Positions 9,101-18,400 of a DNA stretch of 62,738 bases are shown here, piece after piece. The notes under the pieces are model-generated. The model did not search any database, was not told the DNA's origin, and was given only the letters and a program-made list of their open reading frames with translations. The DNA is from Bryobacterales bacterium. GTDB taxonomy: Bacteria > Acidobacteriota > Terriglobia > Bryobacterales > Bryobacteraceae. The position numbers and the translations under genes were made by a program. The stretch is taken from positions 1-62,738 of the forward strand of contig JADLBD010000089.1 in assembly GCA_020847975.1 (NCBI GenBank). Reading direction: 5' to 3'. Position 1 is the stretch's first letter. Every line of letters begins with the position of its first letter.

Positions 9101-10384
9101 TTCCCGTTCACCATTCAGGCCGCCGATTCCGGCAGCCAGAGGGCGCAGCAAAGCTACACCATCGTCATCATCGCGCCGCTGAGCATCACCACCAGTTCGC
9201 TGCCGAACGGGACGCTCAACGTAGCCTACAGCGCATCGCTGACGGCCGCCGGGGGCGAATCGCCCTACACGTGGTCGCAATCCGGCCTGCCGGACGGCCT
9301 GACGCTGGATGCGGCAAGCGGAGCCATCAGCGGCACACCCACGAGAGCCGATAGCTTCACGGTTACGGTCACGGTTACCGACAAAGCCAGCCGTACGGCG
9401 ACCCAATCCTATACGGTGCGCATCGGCGCCGGACTCAGCGTCACCACATCCTCGCTGCCTTCGGGAACCGCCGGCATCGCTTACTCCCAGACGCTTCAGG
9501 CATCCGGCGGTGCGGCGGGGCGAACGTGGTCCGCCACCGGGAATCTTCCGCCCGGGCTTACGCTGGCTGGAGCCACCGGCATCATTAGCGGCACTCCTTC
9601 TCAGGCGGGTACGTTCTCCTTCACCGCGCGCGTTCAGGATAACCAGGGCAACACTGCCACCGCGCCGCTTTCCATCACCATCGTGGCGCTGCCGGTGAGC
9701 GGGATTTCCATCAGCACCGTGGGGATCAACGTCGGGCCGGGCGACCAGCCGGGCATCGCGATCAAGTTGACCGAACCTGCTCCCGCGGACCTCACAGGCG
9801 CTCTCACGGTAGCCTTCAGGTCCGACGCGGGCATCACGGACCCGGCACTGAAGTTCTCGCTCGGCGAACATCCGCGCTTCAGCATCTCCAGAGGGCAGAC
9901 CAATGCCACGTTCCCTGATGCCGCTGCCGGGCTGAACCTGGCGCTGGGCACGGTGGCGGGAACCATCACCATCACGCTGAACCTCAATGCCGGTGGCGTG
10001 GATGTCACGCCCACTCCAGCGCCCACGCAGACCATCGTCATCCCCAAGGCCGCCCCGGTCATCTCGACGATGACGCTCTCGCGCAGCGGCAATACGTTGA
10101 CCATCGATATCACCGGATTCGCCACCCCGCGCGAGGTGACCTCGGCCGAAATTGCATTTACGCCGAGAGCGGGTACGACTGTCCAAACCACGAACTTCAC
10201 GGTGCCCGTGACCTCGCAGTTCAACAGCTACTATGGCAATGCGGGCAATGATCAGTTCGGCAGCACGTTCCGGCTCACGATTCCGTTCACGGTGACGCCG
10301 GACGCGACAGTCATCAGCGGAGCCTCGGTGACGCTGGTGAACTCCGCCGGACGCTCGCAGCCCAGGAGCGGCACGTTCCCATAA
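6110..10384 (+). CDS. Giant exported protein with 12 putative-Ig (He_PIG) repeats
   Basis: A 1424-residue secreted protein. A signal peptide (to about residue 23, ending SLAQ) is followed by an IPT/TIG-like N-terminal domain (about 27-125, with VPITLFGNGF). Twelve consecutive He_PIG-type units of about 85-95 residues follow, each recognisable by L-P-x-G, A-T/S-G-G, P-P/A-G-L-x-L and the closing x-G-x-I/L-S-G-T-P-x-x-A-G-T-F core. The last 230 or so residues are a non-repeat beta-rich region. Such proteins are cell-surface or secreted adhesion/polysaccharide-associated modules in Acidobacteriota and Bacteroidota. No enzyme domain, LPXTG or PEP-CTERM sorting tail is seen. The gene ends convergently with the VWFA gene. 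Confidence 0.88.
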   Translation: MRRGCISGLIVSIALGAAAPSLAQTLSINFVSPDRAVAGSGPVPITLFGNGFTSCTKVRFNGTDLASTAGTGTLAATVPSSFLTTPGVFPVGAFYYQQIVVGNQILCSTSGTPSTNTVNFTVIPVLNITTTSPLPTATVNQSYQFNFPATGGQAGYVWSLLPGFTPPSGLTFSSTGILSGIPTTTGTFPIGVQVMDCDGGNFDGPCITQTARGQFSLTISSDIVITSSSPLPNGVVGQSYPPFTFAATGGTPPYVWSFGQGSAIPPGLSLSSSGVLSGTPSAGGTFNFVVDATDCGGSLQQTCNPRTRSKTFSITITSGPTITTSSPLPAGTVGQTYGPVTLAAVGGTQPYTWSILVGQLPAGLALNPTTGVISGTPTTPGTTPFTVQVTDARQQTGTRGFSITIGGSPLQILTTSLNSGSVGASYSQQLTASGGAQPYSWSIPVGQLPAGLILNSSTGFITGTPTTAGTFNFTAQVTDSLQGTASRAFSIQIVASNALQIVTASLSGGTLGVAYSQQVQATGGAPPYSWSVSVGALPPGLSIATVNNFGVISGTPASAGTFNFTIQVFDSQEHSASRSFTIAISSTTLQIITTSLATGSVGTFYSQALSATGGVQPLTWSAIAGQLPPGLTLNPSSGVLSGTPQLPGSFTFTVQVADSQEHTASRSFTVQITSGLTIQTTSLPQGRVGQFYQQLLTATGGSGTLTWSPLTALPPGLTLNSATGVLSGTPTQAADFTLLIQVQDTTGATASRTLLLSITASLIINTESPLPSATVGAAYNVAFSASGGITPFRWAALTPPPAGLTFDILGNLTGTPTQAGAVTFTVQVTDAVGTTVAKDFTITVGQGFQITTPGLPNGAVGRLYNQTLSSTGGRAPITWGLDNGGGPLPTGLLLNPTTGILNGTPTAAGDFTFIIFALDADQRRVTKTFTMSITGQFQITTTTLPNGVVGTAYSQTLAATGGVGAVTWSQPSGTLPTSLQLNTSTGAISGTPSEAGTFPFTIQAADSGSQRAQQSYTIVIIAPLSITTSSLPNGTLNVAYSASLTAAGGESPYTWSQSGLPDGLTLDAASGAISGTPTRADSFTVTVTVTDKASRTATQSYTVRIGAGLSVTTSSLPSGTAGIAYSQTLQASGGAAGRTWSATGNLPPGLTLAGATGIISGTPSQAGTFSFTARVQDNQGNTATAPLSITIVALPVSGISISTVGINVGPGDQPGIAIKLTEPAPADLTGALTVAFRSDAGITDPALKFSLGEHPRFSISRGQTNATFPDAAAGLNLALGTVAGTITITLNLNAGGVDVTPTPAPTQTIVIPKAAPVISTMTLSRSGNTLTIDITGFATPREVTSAEIAFTPRAGTTVQTTNFTVPVTSQFNSYYGNAGNDQFGSTFRLTIPFTVTPDATVISGASVTLVNSAGRSQPRSGTFP
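6490..9700 (+). repeat. Twelve tandem Ig-like domain-coding repeats
   Basis: Protein-level repeats averaging about 267 bp within the giant exported protein. The DNA has diverged between units, so they appear old apart from short identical patches. Unit ends are marked by the S-G-T-P motif, which occurs as SGIP, SGTP, TGTP or NGTP twelve times. Confidence 0.85.
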
Positions 10385-10408
10385 GCAATCAACGTGTGAG
10401 CCGGGATG

Positions 10409-11470
10409 TTACTCCGGCACGCCCGCCAGCCAGTAGCCCGGCCGTGTACGCACGGTCAGATTCGGCTGGCGCACGCTCACCTGGATGGCGTGCCAGCCGC
10501 CTTCGATCTTATTGTTCGGGTTGTAGCTGATCAGATACTGGCTGTGCAGTTCTTCGCCGATCTGGCTCACTGCCTCTTCGAGCGCGCGCTGCGAAATGAA
10601 GCCGTATTCCCGTCCGCCGGTGAACTTCGTGAACACCTCCGCGGGGTTCGAGACGAAGATGGCCTTCACCTGGCGGAAGATTTCCACAAAGGCCGGAAGC
10701 ACATTGCCTGTACCGGTGTACTGCGCCACGGTGTTCGGGGTGGCGACGCTCCCGTCCGGCATGTGCATGGCCGAGGGCGGAATGGGGTTCGGCCGCGGAA
10801 CCGGAGTCTTGGCAAGCAGCGTATTCAGGAAGCGGCTCATGTTGATGGTGTAGATTTGGACGTTATTCACCTCCGCAAGCAGCAGAGCCTCCCGCAGTTT
10901 CCCTTCGCTGCCCTTGTCGCGCGTCTCGCTGATGAGGAGGATGATCCTGCGGCGGTCTTTGGGGCGGTGCGAGAGCATACGCACGGTGTCGTTGACCGCG
11001 TCAATCTGGCGCGCCGTGGAACTGCCCGGATTGATCTTTTCGAGCGCGGCCTTCACCTTCGCGCCGTCGGAAGTGAAGTCCTGCATCACGCGAATGCGAT
11101 GGTCGAAGGCTACAATTGCGACCGTGCCCTGTTCGCCGACCACGAGGTTCTCGAGCAGCGGCCCGATCTTCTTGATCTTCGGCAGTACATCTTCGGTCAC
11201 CGCATCGGCCTGAATCACGACGGCCACGTCAATCGGCTGGAACGTGACGTCCACCTTGATGTCCTGGGGCTTGTCGTTGTCGAGAACGACAAAATCCTGA
11301 GTCGTCAGCCCGTTGACGAAGTTCCCGTCCTTGTCTAACACCACCGTCGGCGCGATGACCACGTTCACAATAGTCCGGATGGTCCTCCCTTCTTCCTGCG
11401 AGGAAGCCACCATCACCGATGCCATCAGCACCGCTGCCAGTTTCCTGGACATCTGTATTGTGAATGCCAT
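10409..11470 (-). CDS. VWFA-related acidobacterial-type exported protein
   Basis: A 353-residue protein with a GGAGG ribosome-binding site 7 bp before the ATG at 11470 and an N-terminal signal segment. The order TIRTIVNVVIAPTVVLDKDGNFVNGLTTQDFVVLDN, then a Rossmann-like VWFA core and a C-terminal beta tail (YLISYNPNNKIEGGWHAIQVSVRQ) matches the VWFA-related acidobacterial domain family, which is expanded in this phylum. The usual MIDAS DxSxS position reads IQADAVTED, so metal binding by the standard motif is doubtful. It follows the moaB gene by 18 bp and may be the last gene of the minus-strand chain. Its cellular role is unknown; a periplasmic or surface binding function is likely. Confidence 0.82.
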   Translation of the reverse strand: MAFTIQMSRKLAAVLMASVMVASSQEEGRTIRTIVNVVIAPTVVLDKDGNFVNGLTTQDFVVLDNDKPQDIKVDVTFQPIDVAVVIQADAVTEDVLPKIKKIGPLLENLVVGEQGTVAIVAFDHRIRVMQDFTSDGAKVKAALEKINPGSSTARQIDAVNDTVRMLSHRPKDRRRIILLISETRDKGSEGKLREALLLAEVNNVQIYTINMSRFLNTLLAKTPVPRPNPIPPSAMHMPDGSVATPNTVAQYTGTGNVLPAFVEIFRQVKAIFVSNPAEVFTKFTGGREYGFISQRALEEAVSQIGEELHSQYLISYNPNNKIEGGWHAIQVSVRQPNLTVRTRPGYWLAGVPE

Positions 11471-11488
11471 CCAATCGCCTCCAGTTTC

Positions 11489-11968
11489 TTAATGACCCGT
11501 CTTTCCGTCGAGCAAATCCACGATATGGGGCACTAGTTTCACGATAGCATTGAGGGACTCGAGGGCCCCCTTGGGAGACCCGGGGAGATTGACAATGAGC
11601 GTCCGCCCCACGGTTCCGGCGACGCTGCGCGAGAGCGCGGCAAGCGGGGTCGACTTCAAACCTTCCAGCCGCATCAGTTCGCTGAGGCCCGGAATCTCCT
11701 TCTCGATTACCGCCCGTGTCGCCTCCGGTGTCACATCGCGCTCCGCCACGCCCGTTCCGCCGGTGGTAAACACTGCCTGAAGTTGGCGCAACTGGGCCAG
11801 TTCGCGCAGCCGCTCCGAGATCCGTTCGGCGTCGTCCGGAAGAACTTCCATCAACTCCACGGCCCAGCCTAAGGCCTCGATGCGTTCGCGCAGCATGGGT
11901 CCGGACCGGTCCTCGCGCGTGCCCGCATACGAGGAATCGCTGATGGTCAGGATGCCGGCGCGGATCAT
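11489..11968 (-). CDS. mog: Molybdopterin adenylyltransferase (MoaB/Mog family)
   Basis: A 159-residue protein beginning [16 protein letters not shown]. It carries the family signatures [16 protein letters not shown] (about 68-83) and [13 protein letters not shown] (127-139). The enzyme adenylylates molybdopterin before Mo insertion by MoeA. The start ATG overlaps the moaC stop (ATGA), which fixes the start. Some members of this group are called MoaB; the separation of MogA from MoaB by sequence alone is uncertain here. It is the third of three coupled Moco genes. Confidence 0.92.
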   Translation of the reverse strand: MIRAGILTISDSSYAGTREDRSGPMLRERIEALGWAVELMEVLPDDAERISERLRELAQLRQLQAVFTTGGTGVAERDVTPEATRAVIEKEIPGLSELMRLEGLKSTPLAALSRSVAGTVGRTLIVNLPGSPKGALESLNAIVKLVPHIVDLLDGKTGH

Positions 11969-12435
11969 TTCTGCTTCCTCCGGAAATCGCCGCTTTTGCC
12001 GCCCGTCTTCTCGAGCAGGTACACGTCCTGGATCTCGATTCCCTTGTCGAGCGCCTTGGTCATGTCGTAGACGGTGAGAGCGGCCACCGACGCCGCCGTG
12101 AGGGCCTCCATCTCCACGCCGGTCTGCCCCGTGGTGGTGACGGTGGAAACAATGCGCACGCCTTTTGTTTCGACCTTCGTTTCCACATCCACGTGGCTCA
12201 GCATCAGCGGATGACACATCGGGATCAACTCGCTGGTCTTCTTGGCCGCGCAGATGCCCGCAAAGCGCGCCACTTCCAGCGGATTCCCTTTCGGATTGCG
12301 TGGCAATTCCGACAACACCCGTGGCCGGATGCGCACGAAGGCATGCGCCCGCGCGGTACGCTTTGTTCCCGCCTTGTCCGAAACGTCCACCATGCGGGCC
12401 GAGCCGCTTTCGTCGTAATGCGATAGTTTTTTCAT
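11965..12435 (-). CDS. moaC: Cyclic pyranopterin monophosphate synthase MoaC
   Basis: Converts the MoaA product to cyclic pyranopterin monophosphate, the first stable Moco intermediate. The 156-residue product begins [19 protein letters not shown]. It has the MoaC signature around [12 protein letters not shown] and [20 protein letters not shown], including the conserved Lys in MTKALDKG. The chosen ATG at 12435 overlaps the moeA TGA (ATGA); an ATG seven codons upstream is also in frame but would overlap moeA more. MoaA, MoaD and MoaE are not in the window. Confidence 0.95.
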   Translation of the reverse strand: MKKLSHYDESGSARMVDVSDKAGTKRTARAHAFVRIRPRVLSELPRNPKGNPLEVARFAGICAAKKTSELIPMCHPLMLSHVDVETKVETKGVRIVSTVTTTGQTGVEMEALTAASVAALTVYDMTKALDKGIEIQDVYLLEKTGGKSGDFRRKQK

Positions 12436-13628
12436 TGCAAGAGCACCGGCATCCATTCTCCGGCGGGCCAGAAATCGCGCTCCGCATCCACCACCAGGAA
12501 TGCATTCGCCCGCGCCATGGCCGGCACATCACTCGATCCCTGCCACGGCTCCGGCGTCACCTGGCTGCCGTCCGCCGACACCACCGCCGGCAGGAACCGC
12601 GTCAGCCCAGGTTTGTGCCGGAAATCGCGCGTCAAACGTGCCGAAAGGAACGGAAGCCGCGGCTCCACAATTCCACTGAGCAATTCCACTGCCGCGCGCG
12701 CGAAGATTTCGAAGGTCACCATGGTCGAGCCCGGATTGCCGGGCAGACCGAAGAAGAACTTGTTCCGCGCCCTTCCGAATACCAGCGGCTGTCCGGGCTG
12801 GATCAACACGCGGGTGAAGAAGAACTCCGCTCCGAGGCCGGCGAGCACCTGCTCGACAAGATCGTATTTGCCCGCCGAGACGCCGCCGGAAAGCAGCAGA
12901 AGATCTTCGCGCAGCCCTCGCTCCACCAGTTCGCGCGTGTGCGCGTACACGTCGCGGGCAACCGGCAGCGGGCGAGGTTCGCCGCCCGCGCTTTTCACTT
13001 GCGCCGCCAGCGCCCACGCGTTGGAATTCCTCACCTGAAACTCCAGCGGTGTTTCCCCCGCGTCCACCACTTCATCGCCGGTGGAGAGAATTGCCACAGT
13101 TGGCTTGCGGTACACCGGCGCCCGCAAGCAGCCCACGGTGGCGAGCATGGCGATGCGCGTGTGTGTGAGCGCGCTTCCCTGGGTCACTACGGCGCTTCCG
13201 GCGCGTGCCTCACTGCCCGCGGGATTGATGAATTCGCCCGGTTTGGCTGTACGTTCCGTTCGCATGCGGTTGCCCTCGCGCGTGGTGTGCTCCACCATGA
13301 CGACGGCGTCGGCCCCGGCCGGAATGGGAGCGCCCGTCATGATCTCCACCGCCTGCCTGGGACCGGCATGGAGCGCGGAACTTTCTCCCGCGCGCACCTC
13401 CCCGATGACTTCAAACTCTCCCGGCAAGTCTTGGGCGCGCACTGCGAATCCGTCGCGAACGGAGCGCGCCACAGGCGGGTAGTCGCGATCGGCGCGGACG
13501 TCGCGCGCAAGCACACGGCCGAAGGCGTCCTCCAACCCCACTTCTTCCACGATCGGCGTGAATTGCCGCCCGCGGACCTGGCGTAACACCTCTGCCCGCG
13601 CCTCCTGAAACGAAAAAGCCCTCACCAC
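12432..13628 (-). CDS. moeA: Molybdopterin molybdenumtransferase MoeA
   Basis: Inserts molybdate into adenylylated molybdopterin. The roughly 398-residue product has the MoeA domains in order. Early motifs are [16 protein letters not shown] and [19 protein letters not shown]. The MPT-binding core includes ILSTGDEV and [10 protein letters not shown], then GQPLVFG and FGLPGNPGS. Domain IV follows ([16 protein letters not shown]). The start is taken at tandem GTG codons (13628/13625), 17-20 bp after the dinB stop. An ATG at 13694 is in frame but would overlap dinB by about 50 bp and adds residues unlike the family, so it is less likely. No strong Shine-Dalgarno is visible. Confidence 0.93.
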   Translation of the reverse strand: MVRAFSFQEARAEVLRQVRGRQFTPIVEEVGLEDAFGRVLARDVRADRDYPPVARSVRDGFAVRAQDLPGEFEVIGEVRAGESSALHAGPRQAVEIMTGAPIPAGADAVVMVEHTTREGNRMRTERTAKPGEFINPAGSEARAGSAVVTQGSALTHTRIAMLATVGCLRAPVYRKPTVAILSTGDEVVDAGETPLEFQVRNSNAWALAAQVKSAGGEPRPLPVARDVYAHTRELVERGLREDLLLLSGGVSAGKYDLVEQVLAGLGAEFFFTRVLIQPGQPLVFGRARNKFFFGLPGNPGSTMVTFEIFARAAVELLSGIVEPRLPFLSARLTRDFRHKPGLTRFLPAVVSADGSQVTPEPWQGSSDVPAMARANAFLVVDAERDFWPAGEWMPVLLQ

Positions 13629-13645
13629 GCTAATTGTATCGTGGA

Positions 13646-14212
13646 CTACCGTCCCGCCGATTCCACGCTCAGGGTCGGGTCCGCGCCATCCCACGTTACG
13701 TCGGCCGTGGGACCATAAGTGGCCACCACCTTCTTTCCCAGCAGGCGCAAGTAGACCGTCAACTGCGTGCGGTGGTGCGCCGTGTGCAGGACGCGGCGCC
13801 AGAATACCCAGATCCTCTCCCGCCGCGCATCAAAGAACGGCACTTCCTCGAGCCACCAACCGGTATCGCGCGCAGCGAGAAACGGCAGCCGCGGCAGTGC
13901 CAGCGCTGCCATGCGCGCCGCGAAGGATCCGGGTGTCTTTTCCACGGGCAGCACTTCGGCCGGGGGCGGTTCCGGGACACCGAGGAATTCTCCGAAGAAC
14001 CGGCGCTCGGAGAGCAACTGGTGCTCCATGATCTTGCCCACGCTGCTCGACCGCGCGTGCGGCTGATAGGTAAGGTCGGCGGGTTGGAACTCACGCCATA
14101 CGGAAACCACTTTGTTGGTCTCGCTCGCGTAGGTGTCGAGTACGTGTTGATAGGCGGGGTCCGCGGCCCTGGGAATCGCCGCCGCGGCAATTGCGGTGTA
14201 CGGGTAGATCAT
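13646..14212 (-). CDS. DinB-family putative metal-dependent hydrolase
   Basis: A 188-residue protein with the DinB/YfiT four-helix-bundle pattern: an early His in MEHQLLSERRFFGEF and the C-terminal VLHTAHHRTQLTVYLRLLG, whose HxxxHR provides the usual metal ligands. The chosen ATG is preceded by AGAGGAG at good spacing. DinB-fold proteins are often thiol-S-transferases or detoxification enzymes, but the reaction here is unknown. It lies 8 bp after the octaheme cytochrome gene and just before moeA, within one directional chain. Confidence 0.82.
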   Translation of the reverse strand: MIYPYTAIAAAAIPRAADPAYQHVLDTYASETNKVVSVWREFQPADLTYQPHARSSSVGKIMEHQLLSERRFFGEFLGVPEPPPAEVLPVEKTPGSFAARMAALALPRLPFLAARDTGWWLEEVPFFDARRERIWVFWRRVLHTAHHRTQLTVYLRLLGKKVVATYGPTADVTWDGADPTLSVESAGR

Positions 14213-14220
14213 GGCTCCTC

Positions 14221-15396
14221 TTACTCCAGGCGCCAGGGCGAGACTTCGGGCCACTTCTTCATCTCGTTGAGCGCCCACTCGTTCGACTTATCCTTGTGGC
14301 ACAGGATGCAGGGGTTGGGAATTTTGTATTGCACGGTCATTGCCGGCGAGAGAAACCGGAACGTGTGGCTTCTGACATAGACTCCCTGAGCGGTCTGCGC
14401 GATTTCGGGCATGTGGCAGGCTTTGCACTCGCTTCCGGCGCTGCCGGCTTTGTGGTGTGTGTGCGCTTCCAGACTTCCGCGCGGTCCGTTCGGCGATTCG
14501 AGCCCGTGGCATTGGCGGCACAGCGCGTTTCCGGGACGAACAGTATCGGCGTTGAATTCCGTTCCATGCACGTCATGGCAGGTAAAACATTTCACCCCTT
14601 TGTTGTGCATGACGCTGGTGACGAAATCATTCCCCTGCATCCGGTTCTTGTGCGCGGAACCGTCGGGGAAATGAGTGAACGAGGTCTCGCCGAGTTTGTG
14701 CTCCTCGAGCGCCCAGTGGTCGCTGAGACGCTCGCCCGGCTCAAAGCCCACCGGCCAATCGAAATACTTGCCTTCGATGGGATTGTTGAGCGGGCGCCCC
14801 TGTGAATGGCATTGGATGCAGACGTCATTGGCTCGGACGTAGTCGAGACGCGCGGGGTTCACGATGTTGGATTTGGAGGGCGCCCGGACATGCGCTCCGC
14901 CCGCTCCATGGCACTTCTCGCAGCCGACGTTCCATTCCGTTACCGTCTTCGTCTTCACGTTGTAGTTCACCGAATGGCAGCCGTCGCACAACGGTCCGGT
15001 GGGGCGCTTCATCTGCTCGGGCGGATAATGCGGGACCCACCAGTCGGTTCCGGCACGGACATGATAGGGCCGCCAAACACCCGCACGCACGTCCCACTGT
15101 GCTCCCAGCACGAAGTAGTCATCGCCGATCTTTGTGAAGTAACGCTGTTTCCATTTGCTTCCGTAGGTGAAGACAATGTCTTCCTTGCGGAAATTGACAA
15201 CCGGATTCGGCTTGGAAAAATCGCCGAGGATGGCATCCGGGCTCCGTTTGATATCCACCAGAATATTGGCCATCCGGGTCTTCTTCCAGCGGTCGTAAAT
15301 CGATGCGTGGCAAGTGCGGCACTTCTCCGATCCTGCATAATCCCGTTGCGCCCACGCCGGCGCGATCAGCAGCCAGCCCAGTAGCAGAACTCTCAT
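14221..15396 (-). CDS. Periplasmic octaheme cytochrome c
   Basis: A 391-residue exported protein (signal MRVLLLGWLLIAPAWAQ) with eight CXXCH sites: CRTCH, CDGCH, CEKCH, CIQCH, CFTCH, CRQCH, CKACH and CILCH. The first half holds the C554-like YAGSEKCRTCHASIYDRW start and a long heme-free spacer (about 60-130). It resembles cytochrome c554/multiheme families but also acidobacterial multiheme proteins of unknown role, so nitrite, hydroxylamine or simple electron-storage functions are all possible. The start is set by an AAGGAGG site 5 bp upstream. It begins 10 bp after the RND pump stop, an unusual neighbour for an efflux system. Confidence 0.85.
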   Translation of the reverse strand: MRVLLLGWLLIAPAWAQRDYAGSEKCRTCHASIYDRWKKTRMANILVDIKRSPDAILGDFSKPNPVVNFRKEDIVFTYGSKWKQRYFTKIGDDYFVLGAQWDVRAGVWRPYHVRAGTDWWVPHYPPEQMKRPTGPLCDGCHSVNYNVKTKTVTEWNVGCEKCHGAGGAHVRAPSKSNIVNPARLDYVRANDVCIQCHSQGRPLNNPIEGKYFDWPVGFEPGERLSDHWALEEHKLGETSFTHFPDGSAHKNRMQGNDFVTSVMHNKGVKCFTCHDVHGTEFNADTVRPGNALCRQCHGLESPNGPRGSLEAHTHHKAGSAGSECKACHMPEIAQTAQGVYVRSHTFRFLSPAMTVQYKIPNPCILCHKDKSNEWALNEMKKWPEVSPWRLE

Positions 15397-15406
15397 CCCA
15401 GCCTCC

Positions 15407-18400
15407 TTACAGCCCACGTTCACGAAGTTTATAGAACACGACGGGGGTGATCAGTAGGGACAACACCATGGACACGGTGACGCCGCCGATCACGGCAATA
15501 GCCAGTGGTTGCAGCAACTGCGCGCCGGAGCCTACCCCCAGAGCCAGCGGCAGCATGCCGGAAACCGTCGCCAGCGCCGTCATCAGAATCGGCCGCAGAC
15601 GCCTGCGCCCGGCTTGGAAAATGGCCTCGCGCAGCGGATAGCCGCGCTTGGTGAAGTACTTCTCCGAATCGAGCATGAGAATCCCGTTCTTATGGACAAT
15701 GCCGACCACCATGATTGCGCCCATGAAGGAACTGATGTTCAAAGTGGACTTCGTGATCCAAAGAGCGAGAAGGGAACCGGATCCGCAAAGAATAGTAGCC
15801 AGCAGGATGGCAATCGGATGGGAGAACGAGCGGAATTCGAAAACAAGGATGATGAAGATGAGGAAGATGGACATCAACAGCACTTGCAGCAGGCCGAGGA
15901 ACGATTCCTGCTGGATCTGGTAGAGCCCGCCGAACTCGATTTCGGTGCCCGCGGGGAGCGGCACCTCCCGGAACAGGCGCTCGCGGATTTCCTGCATCGC
16001 CGAGCCGAGATCGCGGCCCGAGAGATAGGCCGTCACCGAGGTAAGATTGCGCAGGTTGTCGCGGTGAATCTCGGTGACGCCTTCCTCCATCTCCACGTTG
16101 GCGATGCTCGCCAGCGGCATCGAGGTCCCGTTGGGCGAGGTGAGCAGCAGGGTCTTGAGCTTTTCCACTGAGGCGCGGTAGGCGAGCGGGTAGCGGACCC
16201 GAATTCCGATGAGCCGCTCACCCTTGATCATCTGGGAAGCGACCTCGCCATCGAGGACGGCGGCCTCGAGATCCGCCACGTCCTTTACGCCGAACCCGGC
16301 CCGTTCCGCCTTCACGGGGTCGACCCGGAAGTTCACCGAAGGGCCGATGACGATGGTTTGGTTGACGATGTCCACCACGCCCTTCACCTTGGGCAGCCAC
16401 TGCTCGATGCGATTCGCCACTTCCTTGAACGTCGCCTCATCGGGGTGATAGATCTTGATCTCGATTGGCTTCGGCGACCATGCCAGGTCGCCGATCAGAT
16501 CTTCGAGAATGTGGGGAAACTCGACGTCGATAGACGGTTCCGCCTGCCTGATCTTGATTCGCAGTTCGTCCGTCACCTCCTCGAGGCTCCGCTTGCGCTC
16601 CTTTTTCAGCTTGATGAGAAAATCGCCGGTGTTCGGCTCGGCAATCGCGAGCGCGAGCCGTGCGCCGGTGCGCCGCGAGAAACTCTCCACTTCCGGAGTC
16701 TCCCGAAGAAACACTTCGATGTGCCGCAGGACGCGGTCGCTCTCCTGAAGCGAGGTGCCCGCGGGCATGATGTAGTCCAGGACAAACGCCCCTTCGTCCA
16801 TTTCCGGAAGAAAGCCGCTGCCCAGGGTATTGTAGAGCGCCGCCATGCCGGCGACGATCACCGCGCAGGCGAGGAAGACGATTTTGGTGTGCAGCAGGAC
16901 CCAGTGGAGGGCGCATTCGTACCATGCGCTCAGTTTCAGCAGAATGCGTCCTTCGCCCGCATGCTCGGCTTCTTCCAGTTGTGCCTCAGCCGGACCCTGG
17001 CGCGGCTTCAAGAACAACGAGGCAAGGACCGGCGTAAAGAAGATGGCGAGAAACAGCGATGCAAGCAGCGCGGTCACCATGGTCATTGCCAGCGCGCGGA
17101 AGAATACGGCGGTAATGCCGCCCAGAAACACCAGGGGAACAAAGACAACTATCGGCGTCAGAGTGGACCCGATAAGCGCCGGCGTCAATTCGACAATCGC
17201 GCTGCGCGCGGCCTCGCCCGGCGACTGCCCCATCGACAAGTGGACCATGATGTTTTCCACCATCACGATGGCGTCGTCGATGACCACGCCGATACAGGCC
17301 GCCAGCCCGCCGAGCGTCATGAGATTGAAACTCATGTGGAAGAGATGCATGAAAACCACGGCAATCAGGGTGGCGATAGGAATCACCAGCGCCGCCACCA
17401 GGGTGGTACGCCAACTCTTCAGGAAGAGCAGCAGCACGAGAACGGAAAGCCCCAAGCCGATGGCGATGCTCTCGGTGACGCTGCCGATCGAGTCCTTCAC
17501 GAGCACGGACTGATCGTAGAAGATCGAGAGTTCCGTATCCGGGGGAAGAGTGCGGCGAATGTCCCGGATCTCTTTGTTGACGGCGTCGGCAATGGCGACA
17601 GCGTTGCCGTCCGGCTGCTGGAGAACGTTCACCAGGACGGCAGGCCGGCCATTCGCCGTGACGATGTTGTAGACCGGCTTCTCTCCAGGCACAACCTGCG
17701 CCAGATCCTTCACGAGCACGGGATTTCCCTTCACCACCTCCACCACGGCATTCTCAATCTGCTCGCGCTCGCGCATCATGCCGGTGACGGTGGCGAGGTA
17801 GAGATGATAATTTTCCTGAACCATCCCCGAGGAAGCAATGAGGTTCGTGTTGCGAATCGCATCCACTACCTTCGTGAGAGAGAGACCGTAGCTGTTGAGC
17901 TTTTCCGGCTGGACCAGGATGTGATACTCGGGTTGGCGCCCGCCGACAATGCGCGTTTCCGCCACGCCGGGGAGCCGGTACAGTCTGGGGGCGAGATTGT
18001 AATAGACGAGTTCCCACAACTCTGAAAGCGATTTCGTTTTCGAGGTAACGCTGAACCCGATCATCGGGAAGACGGAAAAGGTGAGCCGGTTAATGTAGAA
18101 CCGCACCTGCGGCGGCAGCGACGGAGTGATCTGCGAGATGCGGCCCTGCACCAGGTGGAGCGCGTTGAGAATATCCACATCCCAACGGAAGAAGACGCTG
18201 ATTTCCGTCGAGCCGCGCGCCGTCACCGAGCGCACATTCGTGATGCCCGGGACCAGGCGGATGGCCTCCTCGATGGGCCGCGTCACCGTGAGCATTTCCA
18301 CGTCCACAGGCGCGATCCCGTTATCCACCAGGATCACAATGCGCGGAAAATCCGTCTGCGGAAAGATCGAGATCGGCACCTGAAACATCAGGATCAGGCC

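Noticed and set aside
8084..10186. A 700-codon minus-strand open frame under the repeat protein
   Set aside because: It is the mirror of the repeated Ig-coding region, rich in Arg/Gly; no family features.
10400..10417. Small GC hairpin between the repeat protein and VWFA gene as a terminator
   Set aside because: The stem is only 5 bp, there is no U-run, and it overlaps the VWFA stop.
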